Positions 43,409-52,835 are shown, counted from the first letter of the stretch. The stretch: 64,000 nucleotides of DNA from JAFAMS01 sp963715815 (GCA_963715815.1 OY970278.1:3100001-3164000), one strand, 5' to 3'. Numbers and translations are program-made. The notes: generated by a model not told the origin, from the letters alone.

Positions 43409-44197
43409 ATGGGGAATGCCGACGCCTTTGCTGCAAATATAGCCGCCTCGGGGCTGCGACATTTCCAGCTTATCGAACATCATCGAACAATACGCAGCAC
43501 CAACGATGAAGCACAACGCCGCCTCGGCGAGCCGTCCGCAGCGGGGCTCGTCATCGTCGCAGACGAGCAATCAGGGGGCAAGGGACGCCGCGGTCGCACG
43601 TGGGTCGCGGCACCGCGCAGTGGGTTGCTTTTTACGGCTATCCTGCCAAAAGCTGTCGATGCCGGGGCTGCGTGGGCGGTGACGTTTTGGGCCGGATTGC
43701 GCGTCGCAGAAGCGCTGGAGCGCTGGAGTGTCGAGCCGACGCTGCAATGGCCAAACGATCTGCTGCTCGACGGACGAAAGCTGTGCGGAATCTTGTGCGT
43801 CTCGCGCATCGTCGCCGATCAGGCGACGCTGGGTTGTGGAATCGGCGTGAACGTGTATCGCCCGCGGAATCGCCCGGACCTCGACGAGATCAGCCCGCCG
43901 CCGATCTTTCTCGATGACGTTCGCGTGCTCGGCGACCATGCTCGCGAAGAGCTGCTCGGCGAGATATTGCGGGCGTGTGAAGCAAATCTGGATGCGCTGC
44001 ATAACCCGGTATCGATCGCGCGTGAATGGGAACGGCGTGCCGGCGTCCCGGGAACGCGCTACCGATTCACGCTGGAAGACGGCGGCGAAATCGAGGGCGA
44101 AGCGTTGCGCCTTGGGAACGGCGGCGGACTCGTCATAGAGACCCAGTCGGGCGAGCGCGTCATCGAGTTAGCGGACGGCGTCCGCGTCGTGCGCTAG
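43409..44197 (+). CDS. birA: Biotin--[acetyl-CoA-carboxylase] ligase
   Basis: About 262 residues from ATG 43409, divergent from ndk. The biotin/ATP loop is GGKGRRGRTW. Other motifs are TLQWPNDLLLDGRKLCGIL, which holds the biotinyl-lysine contact region, and GCGIGVNVY. A C-terminal SH3-like domain follows (RYRFTLEDGGEIEGEALRLGNGG). It has no N-terminal DNA-binding domain, so it is the group I, enzyme-only form. It biotinylates carboxylase carrier proteins. Confidence 0.92.
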   Translation: MGNADAFAANIAASGLRHFQLIEHHRTIRSTNDEAQRRLGEPSAAGLVIVADEQSGGKGRRGRTWVAAPRSGLLFTAILPKAVDAGAAWAVTFWAGLRVAEALERWSVEPTLQWPNDLLLDGRKLCGILCVSRIVADQATLGCGIGVNVYRPRNRPDLDEISPPPIFLDDVRVLGDHAREELLGEILRACEANLDALHNPVSIAREWERRAGVPGTRYRFTLEDGGEIEGEALRLGNGGGLVIETQSGERVIELADGVRVVR

Positions 44198-44742
44198 CGA
44201 CCCGCCTTCGCGCGTTTTTCGCACGTGTCGCACAGATTCGAGAGCCGATTGTCGGTCTCGAAGATTGAATCAGCGTGGTGCATCGCGCAACGCTGATTGA
44301 GACAATTTCTCAGACCAAGTGCGCGTCCCAGCGCGCGAACCGATTCTTTGAGCGTGCGCTGAAACAATAGATTCTCGTCGACCGGTTCGCCGTAGAATTC
44401 GGGCGTCAAACGGAATCGCGAGACGAGCGCGATGTGCGTCGTCGGATCGCCTTCGCCGAAGACGTAGCGCGCTGATATGCGATAGAGATCGTAGTCGGTG
44501 ACCGAAAGAACGTATCCGTCGCGCGGCGGATATTTCGTTGCAATATGCGTTGCGAGCGCGCCGGTGAAGAGCTGTCCACGTACGCCGTTCAAAACATTCT
44601 TCGGAACGCGCAGTGGTGCGCGTACGAGAAACGGTGCGAGGAAGCGTTCCTCGAGACACAGGCCCAGACGGGTCACAAAATCAGCATCGATCGAATTAAC
44701 GGGGACGATGCTGATCGGTTCCTGCGAGATACCAGGCCCCAC
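44194..44742 (-). CDS. Archaemetzincin-like protein without zinc-site histidines
   Basis: 182 residues from GTG 44742, the usual archaemetzincin length. It follows the family from ISIVPVNSID through GYVLSVTDYDLYRISARYVFGEGD to the C-terminus. The family motif HExxHxxGHxxGxxHCx4CxM appears as KESVRALGRALGLRNCLNQRCAM: the four His are Lys, Arg, Arg and Asn, while Glu, both Gly and the Cys are kept. The structural zinc site (CLNQRC...CDTC) is intact. A protease seems unlikely; it may be a scaffold or pseudo-enzyme. It is divergent from acpS by 60 bases. Confidence 0.8.
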   Translation of the reverse strand: MGPGISQEPISIVPVNSIDADFVTRLGLCLEERFLAPFLVRAPLRVPKNVLNGVRGQLFTGALATHIATKYPPRDGYVLSVTDYDLYRISARYVFGEGDPTTHIALVSRFRLTPEFYGEPVDENLLFQRTLKESVRALGRALGLRNCLNQRCAMHHADSIFETDNRLSNLCDTCEKRAKAGR

Positions 44743-44802
44743 GTCTTGCGCAATTCTCTCCTTCCCGAGGCAGGTCCTGGCCTCGACGAGAAGCGTCGCC
44801 GC

Positions 44803-45165
44803 GTGATCGTCGGCATCGGCATCGATTTGGCGGAGGTTGAGCGCTATCGCTTCGACGAGCGCCGGCGCGCCTGGTTCGAACGCAAGATCTACACCGAAGA
44901 AGAATGGGCGTACGCAATGCGCAAGCGGCACTGGGCCGAACGCTTGGCGGGATTTTACGCCGCAAAAGAAGCGACGCGCAAAGCATTCGGTCACGCAATT
45001 CCGTGGCGCTGGGTCGGCGTCTCGCATGAAGACAGCGGAAAACCCATCATTCGTCTCTACGGGAAAGCGGAGCGCCTGATCTCCGCGCGCGAGATCTCGC
45101 GCATTCATCTAACAATCACGCACACTGCGACGATGGCGGCAGCCGTCGTCATTCTCGAACAATGA
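44803..45165 (+). CDS. acpS: Holo-[acyl-carrier-protein] synthase
   Basis: 120 residues from GTG 44803, chosen because it directly precedes the conserved start IVGIGIDLAEVERYRF (Mg-binding Asp). The second motif is WAERLAGFYAAKEATRKAFG (catalytic Glu/Lys), and ITHTATMAAAVVI closes the domain. It transfers 4'-phosphopantetheine from CoA to acyl carrier proteins. Its TGA overlaps the ATG of the nnr gene (ATGA), a very common bacterial pair. Confidence 0.94.
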   Translation: MIVGIGIDLAEVERYRFDERRRAWFERKIYTEEEWAYAMRKRHWAERLAGFYAAKEATRKAFGHAIPWRWVGVSHEDSGKPIIRLYGKAERLISAREISRIHLTITHTATMAAAVVILEQ

Positions 45166-46676
45166 TCGTCCTCGACGCCAAGGGTATGCGCGCGTTCGAC
45201 GCCGAGCAGGTCGCGCACCGCGGCGAGATCACGCTGATGCGCGACGCCGGTGTCGCGATTGCCGCGCTCGTTCCACGCTACAGGCGTGAGGGCAGCATCA
45301 TCGGCGTCGCCGGACCCGGCAACAATGGCGGCGACGTCTTTGCCGCGCTCGCGCTCGTGCCGCAAGCGTTCGAACGCATCGTCTATGCGTTGCCGGCCGA
45401 GCGCGAATCAGAAGCGCGCGCGGACGCGGTGTTGCGTGCGCGCGCGAGCGGCGTCGAGATTCGTGCGATTGACGGCGCAGCCAAGCTTCGCGGCCTGGCG
45501 GATGCGGGAATCATTCTGGATGGACTGCTCGGCGTCGGCTCGCATCTTCCACTCACCGAGCCGATGAACAAAATCGCCGACGCGATCAACGCCTCCGGAG
45601 CGCCGGTGCTTGCGATTGACTTGCCGAGCGGTGTCGATGCAAGCACGGGGGCGCTCGATCCCATGGCGGTGCACGCTGACGCGACCGTTACGATCGGAGC
45701 TCTCAAGCTCGGCTTATTGCTCGATCCCGCGCGCAAAGCGACCGGCGATTTGTGGCTCGCGCCGATCGGTTTCCCGTCGACCTACCAGGGCGTCGTCGCG
45801 CACTGTCTTTCCGACGCGGAATTTCGCGCGCTCGTGCCGGAGCGTGCACAGAACGCGGAAAAACGCGAAGCGGGTGCGCCGCTCGTGATCGCCGGTTCGG
45901 AACAATTTCCGGGTGCCGCCGTGCTGTGCGCGCGCGCCGCGGCGCGCACGGGCGCCGGATATGTCACGGTCGCAATTCCGCAGGCGGCGGCCGCTGCCGT
46001 GCGTGCGCACCTGCTCGAACAAACCGTCGTAACCTACGATCCAAGCGACATCGGTGGGTCCGTCGAAACGATCGTCGGCGTCGCGCGCCACTACGGCTCT
46101 CTTGCGATTGGTCCCGGATTGGGTTTATCGGACGCAATGGGCACGATCGTACGCGAAGTGATCAAGAACGTCGACCTCCCGATGGTGATCGATGCGACGG
46201 GGCTCTTTCATCTTGCGAAGCATCTCGATGTCTTGTTTCGCAAGCGCACGGTGCTCACGCCGCATGCCGGTGAGTTCGCGCGGTTATCCGGAAAAGGAAC
46301 GGTTCCCGAAAGCGACCGCGTGACGCGACTGCACGCTTTCGTGCAAGAGCACGGCGTTACGACGCTGCTCAAGGGCCGCGCGACACTCGTGCATGACGGC
46401 CTCGCACTGCACGTCAACACCAGCGGGACGTCGGCGCTTGCAACGGCCGGGACCGGCGATGTCCTTACAGGCATGATCGGCACGCTGTTGTCACAGGGCG
46501 TCGAGCCCGTCGACGCCGCGCGCGCTGCCGCATACTGGCATGGCATCGCAGGTCAACTTGCGGCGAAGAAACGTCCGATCGGCGTCGTCGCCGGCGACGT
46601 CATCGAGGAAATCGCTGCAGCCTACGATCACCACAGCGAGGCAATCGCGTCACCGCCGGTCGTGCGCGTCGCCTAA
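45162..46676 (+). CDS. nnr: Bifunctional NAD(P)H-hydrate epimerase/dehydratase
   Basis: 504 residues in two domains. The epimerase (about 1-210) carries AGPGNNGGDVFAALALV and VLAIDLPSGVDASTG. The dehydratase (about 230-500) carries PLVIAGSEQFPGAAVLCARAAARTGAGYVTVA, VLTPHAGEFARLSGK and ATAGTGDVLTGMIGTLL with the catalytic Asp. Together they repair damaged NAD(P)H hydrates using ADP. It overlaps acpS upstream and converges on ligA with a 4-base overlap. Confidence 0.95.
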   Translation: MIVLDAKGMRAFDAEQVAHRGEITLMRDAGVAIAALVPRYRREGSIIGVAGPGNNGGDVFAALALVPQAFERIVYALPAERESEARADAVLRARASGVEIRAIDGAAKLRGLADAGIILDGLLGVGSHLPLTEPMNKIADAINASGAPVLAIDLPSGVDASTGALDPMAVHADATVTIGALKLGLLLDPARKATGDLWLAPIGFPSTYQGVVAHCLSDAEFRALVPERAQNAEKREAGAPLVIAGSEQFPGAAVLCARAAARTGAGYVTVAIPQAAAAAVRAHLLEQTVVTYDPSDIGGSVETIVGVARHYGSLAIGPGLGLSDAMGTIVREVIKNVDLPMVIDATGLFHLAKHLDVLFRKRTVLTPHAGEFARLSGKGTVPESDRVTRLHAFVQEHGVTTLLKGRATLVHDGLALHVNTSGTSALATAGTGDVLTGMIGTLLSQGVEPVDAARAAAYWHGIAGQLAAKKRPIGVVAGDVIEEIAAAYDHHSEAIASPPVVRVA

Positions 46677-48700
46677 ATTAGGTCGCGCAAGCCCTTTTCG
46701 TCGAGGATCGTCGTACCAAGCTCTTCTGCTTTTGCGAGCTTGCTGCCGGCTTCGGAACCTGCGACGACGTAGTCGGTTTTTTTCGAAACCGAACCGCTGA
46801 CTTTACCGCCTGCGGCAGTGATCAACTCCGTTGCTTCCTCGCGCGTCATCGATGGGAGCGTTCCCGTCAGCACGAACGTCTTGCCCGCGAGCTTACCGGC
46901 TGCCGCGCGCGCCCGCTTGGGTGCGGTAAGTACGAGGCCCGCATCGCTCAAGCGCTCGACGATGCCGCGATTGATCTTCTGCCCGAAGAACAAATGAACG
47001 CTCTCGGCGATCCGTTCACCGACTCCTTCGACTTCTTGCAGCTCCTCTAAGCTTGCATGCTCGATCGCATCGATCGAACCGAATGCTCCGGCAAGCGCAT
47101 TCGCATTTTGCAGACCGACGTAGCGAATCGAGAGGCCGACCAGCACGCGCGCGAGTCCGCGCGCTTTCGATACACCGATTTGCTCGAGGATGTTTGCGAT
47201 CGACTTTTCGCCCATGCGCGGGACTTTCGCGAGCTTCTTCTCATCGAGCGCGTAGATCCCGGCGACGTCGTGGACGAGTTCTAGATCGACGAGCTGCCCG
47301 GCGAGAATGTCCCCGATGCGTTCGATATCCATCGCGCCGCGCGAGCACCAATGCCGCACGCGCTCGCGCAGCTGCGCCGGACACGCCGCATTTGTGCAGT
47401 ACGCGACCGCTTCGCCTTCGAGGCGCTCGACCGGTGAGCCGCATTCCGGACACGTCGTCGGCAGCTTGTAGCGGCGTGGATTCCCTTTGCGCGTCCCCGG
47501 AACGGGACCGACGATCTCGGGAATAACATCGCCTGCGCGCCGGACGATCACGGTGTCGCCGACGCGGATGTCTTTGCGGTCGATCACGTCTTGATTCGAC
47601 AATGTCGCCCGGCTGACGACGACGCCGCCGATCGGCACCGGTTCGAGCACCGCATACGGATTGATCGAGCCCGTGCGTCCGACGTTGACCTCGATCGCGA
47701 GCAGCTTCGTTTGCGCTTCGGCCGCACGAAACTTGAACGCGATCGCCCAACGCGGATCGCGGCCTGCAACACCGAGCTTCTCTTGGAGCGCAAGATCGTC
47801 GATCTTGACGACGACGCCGTCGATCTCGTAGTCGAGCGTTTCGCGCGCGTGCTCCCAGTGCTCGCAAAAGGCGATGACGTCGTCGATCGTCGCGCACTGC
47901 TTCGTATGCTTGTCGGTCGGAAGCCCGAGTGCTGCCAAGTATTTGACCAGATCGAACTGACCGCGCGCAGGAAGATTCCCCTCGACGACGCCGACTGCAT
48001 ACGCAACGAACGAGAGCTTACGTTTTGCGGTTTCCTTGGGATCGAGCTGCCGCACGCCGCCGGACGCTGCATTGCGCGGATTCGCAAAAGGCGCAAGCCC
48101 GTTCTTCATGCGTTCCTCGTTCAGCTTCGCAAAATCGCTGCGTCGCAAGAACGCTTCGCCGCGAACCTCGATCAGGTGCGGAGGCTTCGCATCTTTCGTT
48201 GCGCGCAGCGTCAGCGGAAGCGAGCGAATCACGCGCACGTTGGAGGTGACGTCTTCGCCGACCATTCCGTCACCGCGCGTGGCCCCGCGGTCGAAGGTGC
48301 CGTCGCGGTAGCGCGCAACCATCGCGAGCCCGTCGATCTTTAGTTCGCAACTGTATGAGAAATCCGTACCGGCGAGCTTGCGTGCGCGCGCATCGAACGC
48401 GCGCAGCTCGTCGCCATCGAATGCATTAGCCAGACTGAGCATCGGACGCGTGTGCACGTAAGGTTCGAATGCTTCCACCGGCGCCGCACCGACGCGTTGC
48501 GTCGGCGAATCCTCGGTGACGAGCTCGGGATGCTCTTCCTCGAGCTTGCGCAGCTCGCGAAAGAGCCCATCATACTCGGCGTCGCTGATCTCGGCGGCGT
48601 CGAGAACGTAGTACCGGTGATTGGCCTCGTTGATCTCCGCGCGCAACTCGCGCGCCCGAGCCTCAGCCTCGTGGAGTGTAGACTTGGACCGCGTAGCCAT
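46673..48700 (-). CDS. ligA: NAD-dependent DNA ligase
   Basis: 675 residues from ATG 48700, which lies 38 bases inside the end of the VOC gene. Domains in order: Ia (INEANHRYYVLDAAEISDAEYDGL), adenylation with catalytic Lys in SCELKIDGLAMVARY, OB fold (VGRTGSINPYAVLEPVPIGG), zinc finger CPECG...CTNAACPAQ, helix-hairpin-helix repeats, and a C-terminal BRCT domain (AGKTFVLTGTLPSMTREEATELI). It seals nicks using NAD+. All parts are intact. Confidence 0.97.
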   Translation of the reverse strand: MATRSKSTLHEAEARARELRAEINEANHRYYVLDAAEISDAEYDGLFRELRKLEEEHPELVTEDSPTQRVGAAPVEAFEPYVHTRPMLSLANAFDGDELRAFDARARKLAGTDFSYSCELKIDGLAMVARYRDGTFDRGATRGDGMVGEDVTSNVRVIRSLPLTLRATKDAKPPHLIEVRGEAFLRRSDFAKLNEERMKNGLAPFANPRNAASGGVRQLDPKETAKRKLSFVAYAVGVVEGNLPARGQFDLVKYLAALGLPTDKHTKQCATIDDVIAFCEHWEHARETLDYEIDGVVVKIDDLALQEKLGVAGRDPRWAIAFKFRAAEAQTKLLAIEVNVGRTGSINPYAVLEPVPIGGVVVSRATLSNQDVIDRKDIRVGDTVIVRRAGDVIPEIVGPVPGTRKGNPRRYKLPTTCPECGSPVERLEGEAVAYCTNAACPAQLRERVRHWCSRGAMDIERIGDILAGQLVDLELVHDVAGIYALDEKKLAKVPRMGEKSIANILEQIGVSKARGLARVLVGLSIRYVGLQNANALAGAFGSIDAIEHASLEELQEVEGVGERIAESVHLFFGQKINRGIVERLSDAGLVLTAPKRARAAAGKLAGKTFVLTGTLPSMTREEATELITAAGGKVSGSVSKKTDYVVAGSEAGSKLAKAEELGTTILDEKGLRDLI

Positions 48701-49052
48701 CGGGATCAGAAAGAATTGCAATCCGGCCGAACGGGGCGTCGAACGGGTCTTGCAAAATGCGCGCGCCCATCACGCGTGCGTCGGTGATGAACTTGTCTAC
48801 GTTTGGGACCGCGAACCCGAGCTGCACCGTCCCCGGCGTCACCTTGCGCCCCGCGCCCTCCGGATGGAGTGCGAGCCGCTTGCCTTCGCCCAATTCCAAA
48901 TCGACCCAGTGCGGAACTTGATCGTTGATCACGCGCAATCCCATCACGTTACGATAGAAATCTCGCGACGCTGCGAGATCTCGGCACAGCACCATAAGCA
49001 TCGAGAAGTCGCTGACGAACGCCTTAGGCTTCGATTGGGACGCGTCTTCCAT
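48663..49052 (-). CDS. VOC-superfamily (glyoxalase-like) protein
   Basis: 129 residues from ATG 49052, overlapping the end of uvrA by 29 bases. It is a single vicinal-oxygen-chelate domain made of two beta-alpha-beta units: VLCRDLAASRDFYRNVMGLRVI, then TVQLGFAVPNVDKFITDARVMGARIL, ending SDPDGYAVQVYTP. Metal ligands at standard positions are only partly obvious (His in VPHWVDLE; no clear C-terminal Glu). It could be a dioxygenase-like or binding protein. Confidence 0.8.
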   Translation of the reverse strand: MEDASQSKPKAFVSDFSMLMVLCRDLAASRDFYRNVMGLRVINDQVPHWVDLELGEGKRLALHPEGAGRKVTPGTVQLGFAVPNVDKFITDARVMGARILQDPFDAPFGRIAILSDPDGYAVQVYTPRG

Positions 49053-52023
49053 TCGCGTGCAACTCCTCGAGCGCCGCGATGTTGCGGCCTTCCATTTCGG
49101 CAATCCGTTCTGGATCCGAGTGCAAGCGCCCCGTCGCGCGTGCATCCGCCAAAACCGGACGCAGATAAACGCCCGTAAACGAGGCATCGTTCTCCGCAAC
49201 CTCTTCCGGCGTCCCGACCGCGACGAGCTGACCTCCGCGATCGCCGCCTTCGGGACCGAGATCGATCAAATAATCGGCAGTTTTGATGACATCGAGATTG
49301 TGCTCGATCACGAGCACGCTATTTCCGAGCTTGACCAGACGCTGCAAGACTTCGAGCAGTTTGTGAATGTCGGCAAAGTGAAGTCCCGTCGTCGGCTCAT
49401 CGAGGACATAGAACGTCCGGCCGGTCGCGCGCTTCGAAAGCTCGGTCGCAAGCTTGATGCGCTGCGCTTCACCACCCGAAAGCTGAGTCGCGGGTTGACC
49501 CATCGCGATGTAGCCGAGGCCGACGTCGCAAATTGTCTTGAGCTTCGTTTGAATGCGCGGGATCGCGGCAAACAGCTCGACCGCTTCGTCGACGCGCATC
49601 TGGAGAACGTCGGAGATCGATTTCCCTTTGTACTTGACCTCGAGCGTCTGCGCGTTGTAGCGCTTGCCCTTACAGACTTCGCACGGCACGTAGACGTCCG
49701 GCAGAAAGTGCATCTCGATCTTGATGATGCCGTCGCCCTGACAGCCTTCGCAGCGTCCGCCCTTGACGTTGAACGAGAAGCGTCCCGGCGAATAGCCGCG
49801 CATCTTCGAATCCGGCAGCTGCGCGTAAAGATCGCGAATCAAATCGAAAACGCCGGTGTACGTCGCCGGATTCGAACGCGGCGTACGGCCGATCGGCGAT
49901 TGATCGATCACGACCATCTTGTCGAGCGCTTCGGCGCCCTTGACCGAGCCGTATGTCCCACTTGCAGGTTGATGGTGCAGATGCTGATTGAGCGCTTTGA
50001 CCAGCACCTCATTGACGAGCGTCGACTTGCCGCTACCACTCACGCCGGTAACGCATGTGAACGCACCGATCGGCACGTCGACGTCGAGCCCATCGATGTT
50101 GTTGGCTTTAGCCTTCTTGATCGAAAGAAAGGCACGCGGCTTGCGGCGGTGCGCCGGAATCGCAATGAATTGCCGTCCTGAAAGATACGCACCGGTCAAG
50201 GATTTCGGATCTTGTATGATCTCGTCGAGCGTCCCGATCGCGACGACATTGCCACCCTCGGCACCGGCGCCCGGCCCCATATCGACGACGACGTCGGCTT
50301 CGCGCATCGTCTCCTCGTCGTGTTCGATCACGATGAGCGTATTGCCGAGATCGCGCAGCGTCTTGAGCGTCGCTAAGAGCCGCGCATTGTCACGCTGATG
50401 CAATCCGATCGACGGTTCGTCCAGAATGTACAATACGCCGACCAGCGACGAACCGATTTGTGTCGCCAGACGAATGCGCTGCGATTCACCGCCCGAAAGG
50501 GTCGTTGCCGAGCGCGCGAGATTCAAATATCCCAGGCCAACATTGGTCAAGAATCCCAACCGCGCCCGAACTTCTTTGAGAATCTGCTGCGCGATCAGCA
50601 GCTCGCGTTCGTTGAGCTCCAGATCGCGGAAAAACTGCTCGGAACGCTCGACCGAGATCCTCGTGATCGCGGTGATGTTCTGGCCGCCGATCGTTACGGC
50701 GAGGGCTTCGGGCTTCAGACGCGCGCCGTTGCAGACCTTACACGTGTTGGCCGACATGAATTTCTCGATGTCTTCCTTGACGTAGTCGCTGCTCGTTTCG
50801 CTGTAACGGCGCTGCAGGTTGTTGATCACGCCTTCGAAGGTGGCTTCGTACGCCCACGTGTGACCGCTGCGCGACTCGTATTCGAACTTCTGCTTCTTGT
50901 CGGCGCCGTACAAAACGGTCTGCAGCAAATCGGACGGCCATTGATCGACGGGCGTCGTGATCTTGACGCGACGGCTGCGCAGAACGCGCTCGACCTGCTG
51001 CGTATAGTACGGATTCATCGAGGGATACTTGCCGGTCCCGATCGACTTGCTCCACGGCACGATCGCACCTTGCGCGATCGACTTCGAACGATCCGGAATC
51101 ACTTTCCATGGATCGATCTCGATCTTCACACCGAGTCCGCTGCAACCGGGACACGCGCCGAACGGTGAGTTGAACGAAAACAGCCGCGGCTCGAGCTCGC
51201 CGAAAGAGAGTCCACAGTAGACGCACGCAAAGCTTTCGCTGAAGGTCATCTCTTGCGGCGCGTTGCCGCCGCCTTGCGTCTTGGCATCGTACAACACGGT
51301 CACGATGCCGCTCGAAAGCTTGAGCGTCGTCTCGATCGAGTCGGCGAGGCGCGTGCGGATCTCCGGCTTCATCACCAGGCGATCCACGATCACCTCAATC
51401 GTGTGCTTGCGTTTCTTATCGAGATCGATCTTCTCGCGCAGCTCTTTGATCTCGCCGTCGACGCGCACACGCGCGAAGCCCTCTTTCGAGATCTCCTCGA
51501 ACAGCTTCGAATACTCGCCTTTGCGTCCGCGAATGACGGGTGCGAGAATCTGCAGGCGCGTCCCTTCGGCGAACTCCATGATCTTGTCGATGATTTGCTC
51601 GGCGCTCTGTGCGCTGACTTCGCGTCCGCAGTTATAACAGTGCGGCTTGCCGATGCGTGCAAAAAGCAGACGCAGATAGTCGTAGATCTCGGTGACCGTA
51701 CCGACAGTCGAGCGCGGATTGCGCGAGGTCGATTTCTGATCGATCGAAATCGCGGGCGAAAGCCCCTCGATGTAATCGACGTCGGGCTTTTCCATCTGCC
51801 CGAGAAACTGTCGCGCGTACGACGAAAGCGACTCGACGTAACGGCGCTGACCTTCGGCGTAAATCGTATCGAAGGCAAGCGACGATTTGCCGCTTCCCGA
51901 CAAGCCCGTAATCACGGTCAGCCGGTTGCGCGGCAGTACAAGATCGACGTTCTTGAGGTTATGCTCGCGGGCGCCCTTGATGACAATTGAATCAAGGCCC
52001 GTCACTGCCGGCTGGGGCTTCAC
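49024..52023 (-). CDS. uvrA: Excinuclease ABC subunit A
   Basis: 999 residues, the usual UvrA length or slightly above. It has two ABC ATPase modules: Walker A GLSGSGKSSLAFDTIY near residue 40 and GVSGSGKSTLVNEVLV near 660, with signatures LSGGESQRIRLATQIG and LSGGEAQRIKLATELS. Zinc fingers are CVYCGLSFG...CPGCSG, CKVCNGARL and CEGCQGDG...CEVCKG. It recognises bulky lesions with UvrB (encoded at 59589-61643). It is divergent from the arsenic operon by 81 bases. Confidence 0.97.
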   Translation of the reverse strand: MKPQPAVTGLDSIVIKGAREHNLKNVDLVLPRNRLTVITGLSGSGKSSLAFDTIYAEGQRRYVESLSSYARQFLGQMEKPDVDYIEGLSPAISIDQKSTSRNPRSTVGTVTEIYDYLRLLFARIGKPHCYNCGREVSAQSAEQIIDKIMEFAEGTRLQILAPVIRGRKGEYSKLFEEISKEGFARVRVDGEIKELREKIDLDKKRKHTIEVIVDRLVMKPEIRTRLADSIETTLKLSSGIVTVLYDAKTQGGGNAPQEMTFSESFACVYCGLSFGELEPRLFSFNSPFGACPGCSGLGVKIEIDPWKVIPDRSKSIAQGAIVPWSKSIGTGKYPSMNPYYTQQVERVLRSRRVKITTPVDQWPSDLLQTVLYGADKKQKFEYESRSGHTWAYEATFEGVINNLQRRYSETSSDYVKEDIEKFMSANTCKVCNGARLKPEALAVTIGGQNITAITRISVERSEQFFRDLELNERELLIAQQILKEVRARLGFLTNVGLGYLNLARSATTLSGGESQRIRLATQIGSSLVGVLYILDEPSIGLHQRDNARLLATLKTLRDLGNTLIVIEHDEETMREADVVVDMGPGAGAEGGNVVAIGTLDEIIQDPKSLTGAYLSGRQFIAIPAHRRKPRAFLSIKKAKANNIDGLDVDVPIGAFTCVTGVSGSGKSTLVNEVLVKALNQHLHHQPASGTYGSVKGAEALDKMVVIDQSPIGRTPRSNPATYTGVFDLIRDLYAQLPDSKMRGYSPGRFSFNVKGGRCEGCQGDGIIKIEMHFLPDVYVPCEVCKGKRYNAQTLEVKYKGKSISDVLQMRVDEAVELFAAIPRIQTKLKTICDVGLGYIAMGQPATQLSGGEAQRIKLATELSKRATGRTFYVLDEPTTGLHFADIHKLLEVLQRLVKLGNSVLVIEHNLDVIKTADYLIDLGPEGGDRGGQLVAVGTPEEVAENDASFTGVYLRPVLADARATGRLHSDPERIAEMEGRNIAALEELHANGRRVPIEA

Positions 52024-52069
52024 GGCATTTTAGACCGAATCGAACTGCTGTTCGTTGCGGGGCCCTGTA

Positions 52070-52101
52070 TTGACAATGTTCGATCTAATCCTCAATATTG
52101 A
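52070..52101 (+). promoter_or_regulatory. ars operon promoter and ArsR-type operator
   Basis: TTGACA (52070-52075) is followed after 17 bases by CAATAT (52093-52098), a weak -10. The perfect palindrome TCAATATTGA (52092-52101) covers that -10 and ends 3 bases before the arsR ATG. ArsR-family repressors bind such AT-rich dyads. The predicted transcription start is at or next to the ATG at 52105, so the message would be leaderless. Confidence 0.7.
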
Positions 52102-52104
52102 AAT

Positions 52105-52440
52105 ATGTCGATGCAACGCTGCTGCCCGCCGGCCGAGATTGACCCGGTCGACCGATCCGAAGACGCGGCACTCTTCAAGGCGCTGGCGGATCCGCACCGC
52201 CTGGCGATCTTGGCGACCCTCGCCAAGGCCCCCGACCCCGTGTGCGTTTGTGACTTCACCGCCGGACTTCCCTTAAACCAGCCGACCGTCTCGCACCATC
52301 TGCGCTTGCTCCGCGAGGCCGGGCTCGTTACGGCCGAGCGGCGCGGCACGTGGATGTATTATCGGCTCGCAAATGACGCACACGAGCGCACCGCTGCATC
52401 GTTGCACGCTACTCTTCGTCCCACAAAGGCTGCTGCTTGA
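52105..52440 (+). CDS. arsR: ArsR-family arsenic-responsive repressor
   Basis: 111 residues with a winged helix: ALFKALADPHRLAILATLA, PLNQPTVSHHLRLLREAGLV (recognition helix) and ERRGTWMYYRL (wing). Cys residues able to bind As(III) are at QRCCPP near the N-terminus and VCVCDF at the start of the second helix (CxC pair). It represses the operon until arsenite or organoarsenical binds. A palindrome overlaps its promoter, and its stop overlaps the arsI start. Confidence 0.93.
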   Translation: MSMQRCCPPAEIDPVDRSEDAALFKALADPHRLAILATLAKAPDPVCVCDFTAGLPLNQPTVSHHLRLLREAGLVTAERRGTWMYYRLANDAHERTAASLHATLRPTKAAA

Positions 52441-52835
52441 AAACGCACATCTCGCTTCACACTGCCGACCTCGCGAAGAGCGTTGCGTTCTACGCGACGC
52501 TACTCGATGCCGAGCCGGCGAAACATTATGACGATTATGCACTCTTCATAACCGAAGAGCCGGGTCTCGAGCTCGCACTGAACACCTCTGCGCGGGTCGC
52601 GGCTTCGAATGATGTACACTACGGGCTTGCGGCAACGTCGAGCGATGCAGTCGAGGCGGCAATCGCACGATTGCAAGCTGCGGGCGTACCGGTCGACATC
52701 GAAGTCGAAGAAACGTGTTGCTACGCCAAGCAGAATAAAGTTTGGGCAAGTGATCCCGACGGCCGCCGCTGGGAAACGTACGCGGTCTTGGAAGAAGTCG
52801 CCAAAGACGAGGCAACGAGCTGCTGCTCGACTTAA
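52437..52835 (+). CDS. arsI: ArsI/CadI-type C-As lyase
   Basis: 132 residues from TTG 52437, which overlaps the arsR TGA (TTGA). The VOC fold begins HISLHTADLAKSVAFYATLLDAEPAK with a metal His. The conserved EETCCYAKQNKVWASDPDGRRWETY holds the vicinal Cys pair that binds trivalent organoarsenicals and the C-terminal Glu ligand. It ends in another Cys pair (SCCST), as ArsI proteins often do. It splits the carbon-arsenic bond of compounds such as MAs(III), releasing As(III). Confidence 0.9.
   Translation: MKTHISLHTADLAKSVAFYATLLDAEPAKHYDDYALFITEEPGLELALNTSARVAASNDVHYGLAATSSDAVEAAIARLQAAGVPVDIEVEETCCYAKQNKVWASDPDGRRWETYAVLEEVAKDEATSCCST

Noticed and set aside
44545..45165. 206-residue form of AcpS
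   Set aside because: The extra N-terminus lies opposite the archaemetzincin-like gene and has no AcpS residues; the conserved start is right after GTG 44803.
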